The translations under genes and the position numbers were made by a program. DNA of 22,502 bases, from positions 1-22,502 of the forward strand of contig JBGSIZ010000244.1 of the NCBI GenBank assembly GCA_041742255.1, read 5' to 3'. The DNA comes from JBGSIZ01 sp041742255 (GTDB taxonomy: Bacteria; Pseudomonadota; Alphaproteobacteria; Rhodobacterales; Rhodobacteraceae). The notes beneath the pieces are model-generated. The model had not been told where the DNA came from, did not search any database, and saw only the letters and a program-made list of their open reading frames with translations. Below, in pieces: positions 7,539-15,589 of this stretch; position 1 is the first letter of the stretch; every line of letters begins with the position of its first letter.

Positions 7539-9463
7539 AGCAGGGGCCCGCTACCAGACCGGGGCGGCCAGGTCTTGATCACACCGCGCTGGATCGACAC
7601 GATCACGCATTGGGTGAAACTGTTGATCGCCGAATATTCGGACAGGAACCGGTCCAGAATGGCCCCCATCAGGATGATCCCGGACCCCTCATATTCATCT
7701 TCGTCAAACGTCAGCCGGACCTCCAGCCCACGGGCGGGGTGATAGCCATCCTCGCGCTTGATGGTGCGGACGACGGGGCGGGTTTCCACCTCTTTGAGCC
7801 CTTCTAGCTGGGCCTCGGTTATATTCTCGGACAGGTTGGCAAACAGCGACAGCATCTCGCGCAGGCTGGCGGCCCCGGTGCCTTTTGGACCGTTCTGAAG
7901 CCCATGGAAATTCAGCGACAAGTAGCTGATCAGGCGCCAGTAATTGTCGCCCGCGGTCTGGCGGTGGCCGGCCTGCAATTCGATTTCTGTCAGGGATTCG
8001 CGGGGCGGGGTCGGACCGGCGACACACGACAGTGTGACGGTCTGATCCTCGCACATGTAAAAATCGTCCTTGCCCTGTGCGATGGGCAGATATTCGGTCA
8101 GATGCCGGTTGGAACACAGGGCCTTGATCTGTAACCGCTGCGCCGGTTCGGACTCTGGAGGCTCGTAAATGGAAATGAACGATTCCGTGCCGCGATACCG
8201 ATAGCGGGAATTGCCGAATCGACGTTCCTTGAGCGTCAGGCGGCGGGGCTTTTGGCGGTTGGTGTAATACAAGGTCTGGCGCGGATTCTGCCCATCGGGG
8301 GGCAGGCCATACAACGGATGCACGCGGATCTTGTTCTGGTGGCCGACATAATGCGCCCAAACATCGGTGATCTTGTAGATTTCATAATGGGTGAGCGGGC
8401 TGCTGTCTGGTGTGACCACAAATTCGGTATGCTTGCGGTCGATGCGGACCTGATTGGAGCTTTCCTCGAACAGGTTGACGGCGGGCACCGTGTGCAGGCG
8501 CAGATGTTCGGCCTCCAGCCGGGTGGCAAGACGGCTGTCGGGGCTGCCGAACTCCAGCACGATCTGAACACGGTCGGCGCGGACGCGGCGCAGCGCCTGC
8601 CGCAATCCCCGGAGCCGAAAGCCCAGAAACTTGCGTGGAAAGATGAACGCTTCGCGCAGCGTGGCGAAACCGTCGAACGTCTGACCATCGTCAGGATACA
8701 GGCGGTCGTCGCGGTCAAATCCGATCTGTTCGATGGATTTCGGGTCCAGCCGCAGGAACACGGCATCGCCGCGCGGGTCCAGATACCGGATCGACACGCG
8801 GGTCACATCGCAATGAACCTGTTCATACAGCGGCACGGCCTCGGACAAGGGACCGGTGAAATGGATCGGCAATTCGTCAATGGCGACATCGGCAATCGGC
8901 CCCGCGCCCTCGGGCTTGCCGGATGTGTTGACGCGGGCGATCTCGATTTCCAACCCGGCCTTTGTGCCTTTGGCAACGTCCTGTCCCAAGGCGCCAATCG
9001 GTCCCGCGCTGGGATGATAGGCGATGCGGGTCAATGCGAGCGGCCATAGGACCAAGGGGCCAGACAAGCGAAACCGGCACGACACGCGTTTGTCGGCATC
9101 GGTGAACCGGGCATCCAGATAATCGCCAGGCGCAAACCGCAACCCTTGCAACAGGTCGGAATTGGCGAACGGCGGATTGGCCTGCACCAACATCGCGCTG
9201 GGCGTGGGCAACAGGGCGTCCGGGAACAACTGGTTCAGCATCTCATGGGTAAAGGTGCGGAACTCTTCTTCCATGTTCAGTTGGACACGGGCGGCCAGAA
9301 ACGCGGACCCTTCCATCAACCCGGCAATCGCTGGGTCAAGGTTTTCCTGCATCAACCCGCCCAAACGGTCGGCAAGGCCGGGGTAATCGGCGGCAAATTC
9401 GCTCGACCGTTCCTTGAGAATGGCCAGTTCGCGGTTATAGGCGTCGCGAAAGGCCTTTCTCAT
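7535..9463 (-). CDS. tssF: T6SS baseplate protein TssF
   Basis: TssF (ImpG/VasA family) is the large wedge subunit of the T6SS baseplate and pairs with TssG. The N-terminus, with its RDAYNRELAILKE stretch followed by the FAADYPGLADRL segment, is the hallmark of the family, and 642 residues is close to the usual 580-640. The middle contains the FPRKFLGFRL segment also seen in TssF proteins. The start overlaps the stop of tssE as ATGA (9460-9463) and the stop overlaps the start of tssG as GTGA, so E, F and G are a tightly coupled translational unit. No frameshift or domain loss is visible. Confidence 0.95.
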   Translation of the reverse strand: MRKAFRDAYNRELAILKERSSEFAADYPGLADRLGGLMQENLDPAIAGLMEGSAFLAARVQLNMEEEFRTFTHEMLNQLFPDALLPTPSAMLVQANPPFANSDLLQGLRFAPGDYLDARFTDADKRVSCRFRLSGPLVLWPLALTRIAYHPSAGPIGALGQDVAKGTKAGLEIEIARVNTSGKPEGAGPIADVAIDELPIHFTGPLSEAVPLYEQVHCDVTRVSIRYLDPRGDAVFLRLDPKSIEQIGFDRDDRLYPDDGQTFDGFATLREAFIFPRKFLGFRLRGLRQALRRVRADRVQIVLEFGSPDSRLATRLEAEHLRLHTVPAVNLFEESSNQVRIDRKHTEFVVTPDSSPLTHYEIYKITDVWAHYVGHQNKIRVHPLYGLPPDGQNPRQTLYYTNRQKPRRLTLKERRFGNSRYRYRGTESFISIYEPPESEPAQRLQIKALCSNRHLTEYLPIAQGKDDFYMCEDQTVTLSCVAGPTPPRESLTEIELQAGHRQTAGDNYWRLISYLSLNFHGLQNGPKGTGAASLREMLSLFANLSENITEAQLEGLKEVETRPVVRTIKREDGYHPARGLEVRLTFDEDEYEGSGIILMGAILDRFLSEYSAINSFTQCVIVSIQRGVIKTWPPRSGSGPLL

Positions 9464-10053
9464 GACACGACCCGCAGATCGTCGAGCCGCAGCTTGCCCG
9501 CGCCCAGATCAACCTCGGCTTCGAAATCAATGGGGACATCAACGGGGTCACCCATCAATTCGGCGGACACGGAAATGGAAATCCGGTGTTTGAGGTCCTG
9601 ATCGTCCTTGCCCAAACGGACTTCGATGGTTTCGGGGATCATCCGGGGTTCGTGGTCGATCAGGGATTGTTTGATCGACTGGATGATCGACTGCCCCCGC
9701 AGTTCGCGCATCGACACGCTGGACAGGTCGCGGAACCCGTAATTCAGGACGGACCGGGCGACATAGGGGGCGTCCTCCAGCGATTCCGCAGAATCGAGCC
9801 GGGTGGTGTTCAGCAGGGCGGTCAGATCGGCGCGCAGATGTTCGCGCAACGAATCCTCGGTCATGCCTTCACGGCGTTGCTTGCTGCGTTGGGTGATCTC
9901 GCTCGCGCCATCCTCGGACTTGGTGCGGTCCTTTTTGGCGTCGTGTTCGTAATGGGCGGACCGAAAGATGTGCATGACAGACACCTTGGACCGGTCGCCC
10001 CGTTTCCAGGATCGGCGTTGACTGGAGCCACTGTCGCCTTGGTTGGATGTCAT
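9460..10053 (-). CDS. tssE: T6SS baseplate protein TssE (gp25-like)
   Basis: TssE is the gp25-like baseplate subunit that nucleates sheath assembly. The C-terminal 130 residues fit the family: LREHLRADLTALLNTTR, then YVARSVLNYGFRDLSS and the later IPETIEVRLG segment. The 197-residue form carries about 60 extra, charged N-terminal residues compared with typical TssE of about 140-170. The annotated ATG has only a weak ribosome site. ATG 9973-9975 (Met27) has AAGG eight nt upstream and would give a more ordinary 171 residues, although the SVMHIF stretch spanning it looks like the family's N-terminal motif, so the true start may lie slightly upstream of Met27. The stop overlaps tssF by 4 nt. It is separated from hcp by 143 nt with two hairpins. 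Confidence 0.88.
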   Translation of the reverse strand: MTSNQGDSGSSQRRSWKRGDRSKVSVMHIFRSAHYEHDAKKDRTKSEDGASEITQRSKQRREGMTEDSLREHLRADLTALLNTTRLDSAESLEDAPYVARSVLNYGFRDLSSVSMRELRGQSIIQSIKQSLIDHEPRMIPETIEVRLGKDDQDLKHRISISVSAELMGDPVDVPIDFEAEVDLGAGKLRLDDLRVVS

Positions 10054-10130
10054 CCGTCACTCTGCCTATGGGGCCCATGTCCCCGACGGCGATGCGGGCT
10101 GTCGGGGCCTGCGCGGCCCGATCTGGTGGA

Positions 10131-10186
10131 CCGGGGGCCAAAACGGCCCCCGGCGTGATCGTATTGGTTGCGGACAGGCCGCAACC
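10131..10186 (-). terminator. Tandem GC-rich hairpins downstream of hcp
   Basis: Two perfect stems lie in the hcp-tssE spacer. The first encountered by minus-strand transcripts is GGTTGCGG (10166-10173) with CCGCAACC (10179-10186), 8 bp and a 5-nt loop. The next is CCGGGGGCC (10131-10139) with GGCCCCCGG (10145-10153), 9 bp and a 5-nt loop. Neither is followed by a run of U. They may act as a partial terminator or a 3' stabiliser, allowing much more Hcp than baseplate protein to be made from one transcript. The rest of the 143-nt spacer shows no gene. Confidence 0.55.
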
Positions 10187-10196
10187 GTTATCGCAA

Positions 10197-10688
10197 TCAG
10201 ACTGCGACGTTCTGGGCGATATCCCAGCCAGCGTCGCCGCCGGGGCCTTCGGAACCGTCGTCGGCCTGGGTCACATAGAATGCCTGAAACTTGGCAAAGT
10301 TCAGGGTCAGCGATTCCTGGATCCGGTCAAGACCGTCCTTGGAGCCGCCGGTGGAGTAGGAGGTGATCATGATTTCGGTCATCTTGATCTTGAGGTATTC
10401 GACCGGAGCCGCACCGCCAGACTTGCGAACGATCAGTTCGCCGTCAGCAATATGCTCGCCCGAGCAGCAGCGCTTGATCAGGTCGTGGGTCGCGAGGTCA
10501 ACGTATTTGGTGATGTGAATGTCGTTCACGTTGACTTTGCCGCCGCCGCCGCCGCCGCCCATGTGGGTGGTGCCGGACTGGGTCATGCCCCAGTTCCATG
10601 CCAGAACGTCAATCTGTTCTGCATGAACCGCATCGCGCGATTCGCCTTTGATTCCGTTTCCAAGTTTCAGAAAAATATCGACAGCCAT
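10197..10688 (-). CDS. hcp: T6SS tube protein Hcp (TssD)
   Basis: Hcp hexamers stack into the inner tube that is fired by the T6SS. The protein is 163 residues, the usual size. It begins with the family pattern AVDIFLKLGNGIKGES and continues with the HITKYVDLATHDLIKRCCSGE segment and a C-terminal LNFAKFQAFY strand typical of Hcp. Residues 44-50 are seven consecutive glycines in the loop after the second strand, encoded by seven identical GGC codons. The start ATG has a strong AAGGAG ribosome site seven nt upstream, consistent with high expression. It lies between tssC (54-nt gap) and tssE (143-nt gap). No toxin domain is fused. Confidence 0.97.
   Translation of the reverse strand: MAVDIFLKLGNGIKGESRDAVHAEQIDVLAWNWGMTQSGTTHMGGGGGGGKVNVNDIHITKYVDLATHDLIKRCCSGEHIADGELIVRKSGGAAPVEYLKIKMTEIMITSYSTGGSKDGLDRIQESLTLNFAKFQAFYVTQADDGSEGPGGDAGWDIAQNVAV
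10539..10559 (-). repeat. (GGC)7 trinucleotide run inside hcp
   Basis: Seven perfect GGC codons (GCC on the + strand) encode Gly44-Gly50 of Hcp. Such a run can gain or lose units by replication slippage without shifting the frame, changing only the length of a surface loop. Confidence 0.9.
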
Positions 10689-10695
10689 TTGGAGT

Positions 10696-10701
10696 CTCCT
10701 T
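10696..10701 (-). promoter_or_regulatory. Strong Shine-Dalgarno site of hcp
   Basis: AAGGAG on the minus strand, seven nt before the hcp ATG. It is the best-matched ribosome site in the T6SS block, in keeping with the need for many Hcp copies. Confidence 0.7.
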
Positions 10702-10742
10702 GTAATGGGCTGGCCGGTCTGTGTCTAAAATGACAGGCTGGG

Positions 10743-12236
10743 TTACTTTGACTTCGGCAGTTTGGACACAAGGCTCATCCCGATGTCCATTCCTTCCAGT
10801 TGGAAGTGGGGTTTAAGGTAGAACTTGCCCATGTAATATCCGGGGTTCAGTTCGTCCTCGATAATCTCGACCTTGGCACCGGCCAACGGTTTGCGGGCTT
10901 TTTCAAGCTCGGTCGCGCTGTCCGGGTTCGCAGTCACATACTTGTTAATCCACGACTGCAGCTGAGTTTGAAGCTGCGCTTGAGTGGGGCTTTCACCAAT
11001 TTTGTCCCGCACCATCACCTTGAGGTAATGGCTGAACCGGGACACGGCAAACATGTAAGGGATGCGCGACGACATGTTGTCGGACGCGGTCGCGGCGTCA
11101 TCCACAAATTTCTTGGGCCGATACAGGGACTGTGCCCCGATGAACGCGGCCTTGTCGGTGTGCTGGCGATGGATCAGACCGATCAGACCGGCCTTGGACA
11201 ATTCGCCTTCACGACGGTCGGTGATCGACACTTCGGTCGGGCACTTCAGATCTTTGGAACCGTCGCCGGTGTCGAACGTGTGGGTCGGCAGCCCCTTCAC
11301 TTCGCCGCCGGACTGCACGCCACGGATCTTGACCGTCCAGCCATGTTCCTTGAACGCGCGGTTGATGTTGGACGCCATCGCGTGGGCGGCGTTCATCCAG
11401 GAATACATCTGGCCGCCGTGGCCGTCTGTTTCTTCTTCGAAGTTGAATTCTTCCACGACCGAATTGGAATTCGGGCCATAGGGTTCCCGTGCCAGAACGC
11501 GGGGCAGGGTCAACGCGATGAAACGAGCGTTGTCGCTGTCGCGCAGGCTGTTCCACTGGGCATATTCCGGGGTTGCAAAGATTTCGGACAAATCCGGCGG
11601 CGCGCTGATTTCGTTCCAGCTGTCGAGACCCAGCAGAGTTGGGGCGGCGGCAGAGATGAACGGGGCGAGCGACGATTCGGCGATCTTGCCCAGCGACGAC
11701 AGCAGGTTCACGTCGGGGCTGGAATGGTCAAAGAAGTAGTCGCCGATCAGACAGCCAAAGGGTTTGCCGCCCAAGGTGCCGAGGTTCTGTTCGTAGACCA
11801 TGTCATGCAGCGGGCTCTTGTCCCACTTGGCACCCGGATAGCGGCGCATCATGGCGGACAATTCGGCCTTGGACGCGTTCAGAACCTTAACCCGCAACGA
11901 AGCGTCGGTTTCGGAATTGTTCAGCGTGTAGGCAAGACCGCGCCAGCTCGATTCGAACTTCTGGAATTCTTCGTTGTGCATGATCGCGTTCATCTGCGCG
12001 GTCAGCTTTTCATCCAGCTTGGCAAGCATGGCGTCAATCGTGTCGATCACGTCATCGGCCACGACAGACTGGTCGTTCAGCGCCTCGCGGACCAGCGCCA
12101 CAACCGCATTGTCGACCTCCCGCGCAGCGACATCCGTGCGCGGCTTGATCGTCTGTTTGAGCATATCCGAAAATTCGGACAGCTCGTCGAGCGCCACTGC
12201 GCCCCCTGCGGCTTCGGTTTGAGCTTCGTTTGCCAT
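10743..12236 (-). CDS. tssC: T6SS sheath large subunit TssC
   Basis: TssC (VipB/ImpC family) forms, with TssB, the contractile sheath around the Hcp tube. From the ATG at 12234-12236 it has 497 residues, standard for the family. Recognisable parts include FQKFESSWRGLAYTL, the GKPFGCLIGDYFFDH segment, and the C-terminal PGYYMGKFYLKPHFQLEGM region that ends the family. The reading frame stays open for 31 codons upstream, but this ATG has a purine-rich AGGGAAAGCGAGAGA leader and its N-terminus matches TssC better. It follows tssB by 52 nt, the usual tssBC pairing. The ClpV-binding element is expected on TssB rather than here. Confidence 0.96.
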   Translation of the reverse strand: MANEAQTEAAGGAVALDELSEFSDMLKQTIKPRTDVAAREVDNAVVALVREALNDQSVVADDVIDTIDAMLAKLDEKLTAQMNAIMHNEEFQKFESSWRGLAYTLNNSETDASLRVKVLNASKAELSAMMRRYPGAKWDKSPLHDMVYEQNLGTLGGKPFGCLIGDYFFDHSSPDVNLLSSLGKIAESSLAPFISAAAPTLLGLDSWNEISAPPDLSEIFATPEYAQWNSLRDSDNARFIALTLPRVLAREPYGPNSNSVVEEFNFEEETDGHGGQMYSWMNAAHAMASNINRAFKEHGWTVKIRGVQSGGEVKGLPTHTFDTGDGSKDLKCPTEVSITDRREGELSKAGLIGLIHRQHTDKAAFIGAQSLYRPKKFVDDAATASDNMSSRIPYMFAVSRFSHYLKVMVRDKIGESPTQAQLQTQLQSWINKYVTANPDSATELEKARKPLAGAKVEIIEDELNPGYYMGKFYLKPHFQLEGMDIGMSLVSKLPKSK

Positions 12237-12288
12237 TCTCTCGCTTTCCCTGTCATCGGTCCGTGAGCCCCGCAGGGCCCGGATCAGA

Positions 12289-12807
12289 TCATTCGTCGTC
12301 GCCGCTTTCGGTCTTTGCGCGTTCCGCAAGGGCCGCCATCAGATCGGGGTCATTGAGCAGCTTCTTGATGTGCTCTTGCGCCTTGGGCTTGCTGCTCATG
12401 TAACGCTGAAGGTTGGCAAGCTGTTCGCGGGCTTCCAGCAATTTGGCCAGCGCGGGCACCTGACGGGCAATCTGTGCGGGTTCCAGATCTTCCATCTTGG
12501 AAAACCGCAGGTTGATGCCCAGTTTGGTGCCGCCTTCGGGGTCCAGTTTATTTTCGGCGTTGAACGTCACGCCGGGCTGGATCGAATCCATGTAGTCATC
12601 AAGGGTGTCTTTGGTGACATCGGTAAAGCTGCGGTCTTCGAACGCGGGTTTTTCAACGCCGGCGTTGTTCCCGGACAGGTCAGACAGAACACCCATCACA
12701 AACGGGAGTTCGACCATCTTTTCGCTGTCATAGGGGTCTTGGTAGGAAATCTGCACCCGCGGCGGGCGATTGCGCTTGATAAAGCTGGAACCGGAATCAG
12801 CGGGCAT
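12289..12807 (-). CDS. tssB: T6SS sheath small subunit TssB
   Basis: TssB (VipA/ImpB family) is the small sheath subunit and pairs one-to-one with TssC. It has 172 residues from ATG 12805-12807, which is preceded by a GGAG ribosome site. The segment VELPFVMGVLSDLSGN is the family signature, followed by the DRSFTDVTKDTLDDYM region and the C-terminal LLNDPDLMAALAERA segment. The open frame extends 13 codons further upstream, but that extension lacks similarity to the family and the ribosome site supports the shorter form. It appears to be the first gene of a transcription unit, since a sigma-70-like promoter lies just upstream. Confidence 0.96.
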   Translation of the reverse strand: MPADSGSSFIKRNRPPRVQISYQDPYDSEKMVELPFVMGVLSDLSGNNAGVEKPAFEDRSFTDVTKDTLDDYMDSIQPGVTFNAENKLDPEGGTKLGINLRFSKMEDLEPAQIARQVPALAKLLEAREQLANLQRYMSSKPKAQEHIKKLLNDPDLMAALAERAKTESGDDE

Positions 12808-12833
12808 CTTTGGTCTCCAAAATGTTTGAGCGG

Positions 12834-12862
12834 ATGAAAACCACAATATCCGCGTGTGTCAA
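12834..12862 (-). promoter_or_regulatory. Putative sigma-70 promoter of tssB
   Basis: On the minus strand a perfect -35 TTGACA (complement of 12857-12862), a 17-nt spacer and a TTTCAT -10 element (complement of 12834-12839, four of six consensus bases) lie in the 92-nt tssA-tssB gap. Transcription would begin near 12827, about 20 nt before the tssB ATG. This would drive tssB, tssC, hcp, tssEFG and clpV. Confidence 0.5.
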
Positions 12863-12899
12863 TCTTGTTGCGAAACCGCGCACTTTGCAAGTGAGGGTT

Positions 12900-14267
12900 T
12901 CATGACTGCGCAGGGGCTTTGGGAATAAGTTCGTCGATAAGCGCCTGAAAGTCCTTCTCAAGGTAGGTGCGCGCCCGTTGCAGGATCATCGGCACCGGGC
13001 TGCTGCGTTCGTGGCGCCGGAAAAACTCCTCGACGCCGCGCAATACGGATGCGGCTTCGCTGGCGTTGTTGACGACGGGGGGCGGTCCGGCCTCGGTTGC
13101 ATCGGGGGGCAGGGCCGCGCTGCCGGGGGCTTCGCTCGACAACGCCTTGAGCCGGGCAATGGGCAAGGAAAAGCCCGCCGTGGGGCCAAAATTGACGATC
13201 GCGCGGCTGGCGTGGTCGGGCAACAGGATCTCCATCGCCTCAATCAACGGCTTGCCGATCAACAAACGGGCCTGTGTAATAAGGAGAACAGCGGCCGACG
13301 ACGGTTCCTTGCTGCGGAAATACACCTCGCATGTGACCAGCGCCTGCCGAACCTCTGCGTGGCTGTTGAAGGCACCGGGGGGCAGGTCAACAAGGGCGGG
13401 CGCGGCGGCGGTTTGCCCGTCTGCCGACCCTGACTGCGGGGCGTCCGACGCCGCACTTACCGGCTCTTCGACATCGGGCAAGGCCATCTCGGCCTCGGCG
13501 GAATACAGGTCGGGGCGCGATTCGATGATGACGGCCCGCATCTCGGCCAACACCCGCAGGACGCCCTCGAAATTGGGCGTAAACGACGCGCTTGGGTTGG
13601 ATTTGCACGACCGGCTGATGCGCTCCAGCGAGTGGGACATCTTGACCAGTGCGGCGTGGGTGGCATCCACCTTGGGCTTGTTGCTGGGCGATCCGATGGC
13701 ACCGCGAATCATGCTCTCGGACAAATCGTCTTCGCCGGTGTTGGGTTTGGCCTGACCCGTGGCAACCTTGACCCGGCGCAGGGTGGCCTCGGTCGTGCCG
13801 CTCAACCCGATATATTGCAGGGCGGTGACGATGGTCATCGGCTGCGTCAGTTCGTGCAAGGCATCGCGGCGGTCGGACGGGCCATTGTCGAGGGTGGGAT
13901 GCACATCCTCGCCAAAGCGTTCCAACAGGTCTGCGACGGTTTCGAACGCTTCGGCCATCGGTTCAATCCGGCCCGCCAGACATTCAAACTGCGCCTTGAG
14001 GGCCAGCAGGCGAATATCGCGGCTGCGGCGCAACATGCCGTCTATTTGTTTGTTTTCGTCCGAGATTTTGATGGTTTTAGGGTCAAACACGCGGTCTTCG
14101 GTGCGCATCCCCTTTTCGGTTTCCATACCGGGGGTGACATAGCGTTCGGGCAACCGGCCCAACGCGTCAAAGTAATATTCAACGAAATCGGGATCGTCTG
14201 ACGTGTCCAGATTGGGACCGCACGGGGCTGCGTCCGAAATCGGGGTCAAGGCCCAGTCAATGCTCAT
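12900..14267 (-). CDS. tssA: T6SS assembly protein TssA
   Basis: TssA (ImpA family) helps to recruit the baseplate and to coordinate tail tube and sheath polymerisation. The N-terminal ImpA_N domain covers about residues 8-125, including AAPCGPNLDTSDDPDFVEYY and the RDIRLLALKAQFECLAGRIEPMAEAF region. The C-terminal 50 residues (about 400-450) carry the conserved FFRRHERSSPVPMILQRA motif. Between them is a variable Ala/Pro-rich linker near 270-300. The 455-residue length fits the form with a short C-terminal domain. ATG 14265-14267 has GGGGA seven nt upstream. It lies 88 nt after tagH and 92 nt before tssB. Confidence 0.92.
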   Translation of the reverse strand: MSIDWALTPISDAAPCGPNLDTSDDPDFVEYYFDALGRLPERYVTPGMETEKGMRTEDRVFDPKTIKISDENKQIDGMLRRSRDIRLLALKAQFECLAGRIEPMAEAFETVADLLERFGEDVHPTLDNGPSDRRDALHELTQPMTIVTALQYIGLSGTTEATLRRVKVATGQAKPNTGEDDLSESMIRGAIGSPSNKPKVDATHAALVKMSHSLERISRSCKSNPSASFTPNFEGVLRVLAEMRAVIIESRPDLYSAEAEMALPDVEEPVSAASDAPQSGSADGQTAAAPALVDLPPGAFNSHAEVRQALVTCEVYFRSKEPSSAAVLLITQARLLIGKPLIEAMEILLPDHASRAIVNFGPTAGFSLPIARLKALSSEAPGSAALPPDATEAGPPPVVNNASEAASVLRGVEEFFRRHERSSPVPMILQRARTYLEKDFQALIDELIPKAPAQS

Positions 14268-14355
14268 CGGTCAATCCCCATGCGATAAAATCGTGCCCAT
14301 GGTTAAGGGGTTTGGGCAACAGGTCAAGCGGCGTGACCATGGCGCGCGCGGGAAA

Positions 14356-15555
14356 TCAGGGGTCAGCCTTGCCCACAGCCCCGGCGTAGGCCTTGGAAAA
14401 CGCGTCCAGAAACGCATCCAGCATCCCGTTGTCCCCGGCGTTTGCCTTGGCATCCCAGCGTTCGACAAAGGTGTCCCAGGATTTGCTTTTGCTTGCGCCC
14501 CCCAACAGGCCGGTGCCGGCGCTGTCCTCGATTTCATCGGGGGACAACCCGGCCAGAACCCGGGCAAGCGCGGGCTGCAACGCGGCGAACACTCCGGTCT
14601 GGTGGCGTCGAATATCGCGCAGCGCGTTTTCAAACCCATCCGGGCCCTTCATGAACCCATCGCGGTGCTTGAGGAACATGATCTCCAGCGCCTGCTCGGC
14701 ATCGGGCAGGAATTTCATCGGGTTGTTGCCGGTCGCGCTGCGCATGGTGCGCTCGCCGCCCTTGGTGAACTGTTTCACGGCGGCGCGGTCTTGCAACATG
14801 GTCATGATTTCGGTGGCCGATGACCGGACAACCTTGCCCAGATCGCGGGCCAGCGCGACAGGGTCCGCATTGGCATAGGCATCGGGCGACAACCCGGCAC
14901 CTTCACAGAACGCGGCAATAATGGCCGCGCCATTCGCCATGGGGGTGGCTTGCGGGACGCCCATGGGCGGCTGCTGGAACGGTGACGGTTGAAACCCACC
15001 AACAGGGGGCTGCGACCGCATCTCGGGGGCGGGCATGGGCACGGCGGCAGGCACAAAATCCTGACCGATATCGTCCAGATGGCGGGGATTGGACTGCACC
15101 GGCAGCGGATTGACCGGTTCGGGGGCGGCACCAAACGACGACCACGGGTCATTGTCATCGGGTGGGGGGGCCGCCGCACGGGCATAAGGGGGCGTTTGCA
15201 ACATCGACGGCGACGCTGGATTGGCGCGGGGCATCTCGGGTTTGGCCACGTCAGCGCGCACGATATAGGGGCCAACGGTAAACCGGTCGCCGCTATTGAT
15301 CCGGTGCGGCCCATCTAGCCGGAACTGCTGCCCCTGCAAAAACGTGCCGTTGGTGGACACATCCGTCAGGAAAAAGGCGCCTTGGGAAAACGTGATGTCG
15401 AAATGATGGCTGGACACATGGCGGGCCGGATCGGGCAGGATCCAGTCCATGGCACCACCCCGTCCAACATGGCACCCTTTTTCGGTGACACCGATGAACG
15501 TGGGACCGCCATTTTCCAGCCGGTCAAAATTTTCGATTCGCAATGTAAGTGTCAT
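14356..15555 (-). CDS. tagH: T6SS-associated FHA-domain protein TagH (Fha)
   Basis: The protein combines an N-terminal forkhead-associated domain (about residues 20-100) with a C-terminal T6SS FHA-type domain (about 210-385). FHA landmarks are visible: Gly31-Arg32, SSHH at 48-51, and Asn69-Gly70 in STNGTF. Such domains bind phosphothreonine, so this protein probably reads phosphorylation by a PpkA-type kinase and promotes T6SS assembly. No kinase or phosphatase gene is in the window. The middle, about 110-200, is Pro/Gln-rich linker. ATG 15553-15555 is preferred because AAGG lies five nt upstream; GTG at 15559-15561 would add two residues. It follows the 199-residue accessory gene by 34 nt. 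Confidence 0.9.
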   Translation of the reverse strand: MTLTLRIENFDRLENGGPTFIGVTEKGCHVGRGGAMDWILPDPARHVSSHHFDITFSQGAFFLTDVSTNGTFLQGQQFRLDGPHRINSGDRFTVGPYIVRADVAKPEMPRANPASPSMLQTPPYARAAAPPPDDNDPWSSFGAAPEPVNPLPVQSNPRHLDDIGQDFVPAAVPMPAPEMRSQPPVGGFQPSPFQQPPMGVPQATPMANGAAIIAAFCEGAGLSPDAYANADPVALARDLGKVVRSSATEIMTMLQDRAAVKQFTKGGERTMRSATGNNPMKFLPDAEQALEIMFLKHRDGFMKGPDGFENALRDIRRHQTGVFAALQPALARVLAGLSPDEIEDSAGTGLLGGASKSKSWDTFVERWDAKANAGDNGMLDAFLDAFSKAYAGAVGKADP

Positions 15556-15589
15556 GGCCACCTTGCATAACCCGGTCGCGCGTCAGGTT

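Noticed and set aside
10800..12266. 488-codon open frame on the + strand
   Set aside because: Antisense shadow of tssC; no recognisable domain, and the opposite strand is an intact conserved protein.
14297..14342. Inverted repeat CCATGGT ... ACCATGG in the tagH-tssA gap
   Set aside because: Seven-base arms with a 32-nt loop, each arm containing the self-palindrome CCATGG. Weak as a hairpin and likely coincidental.
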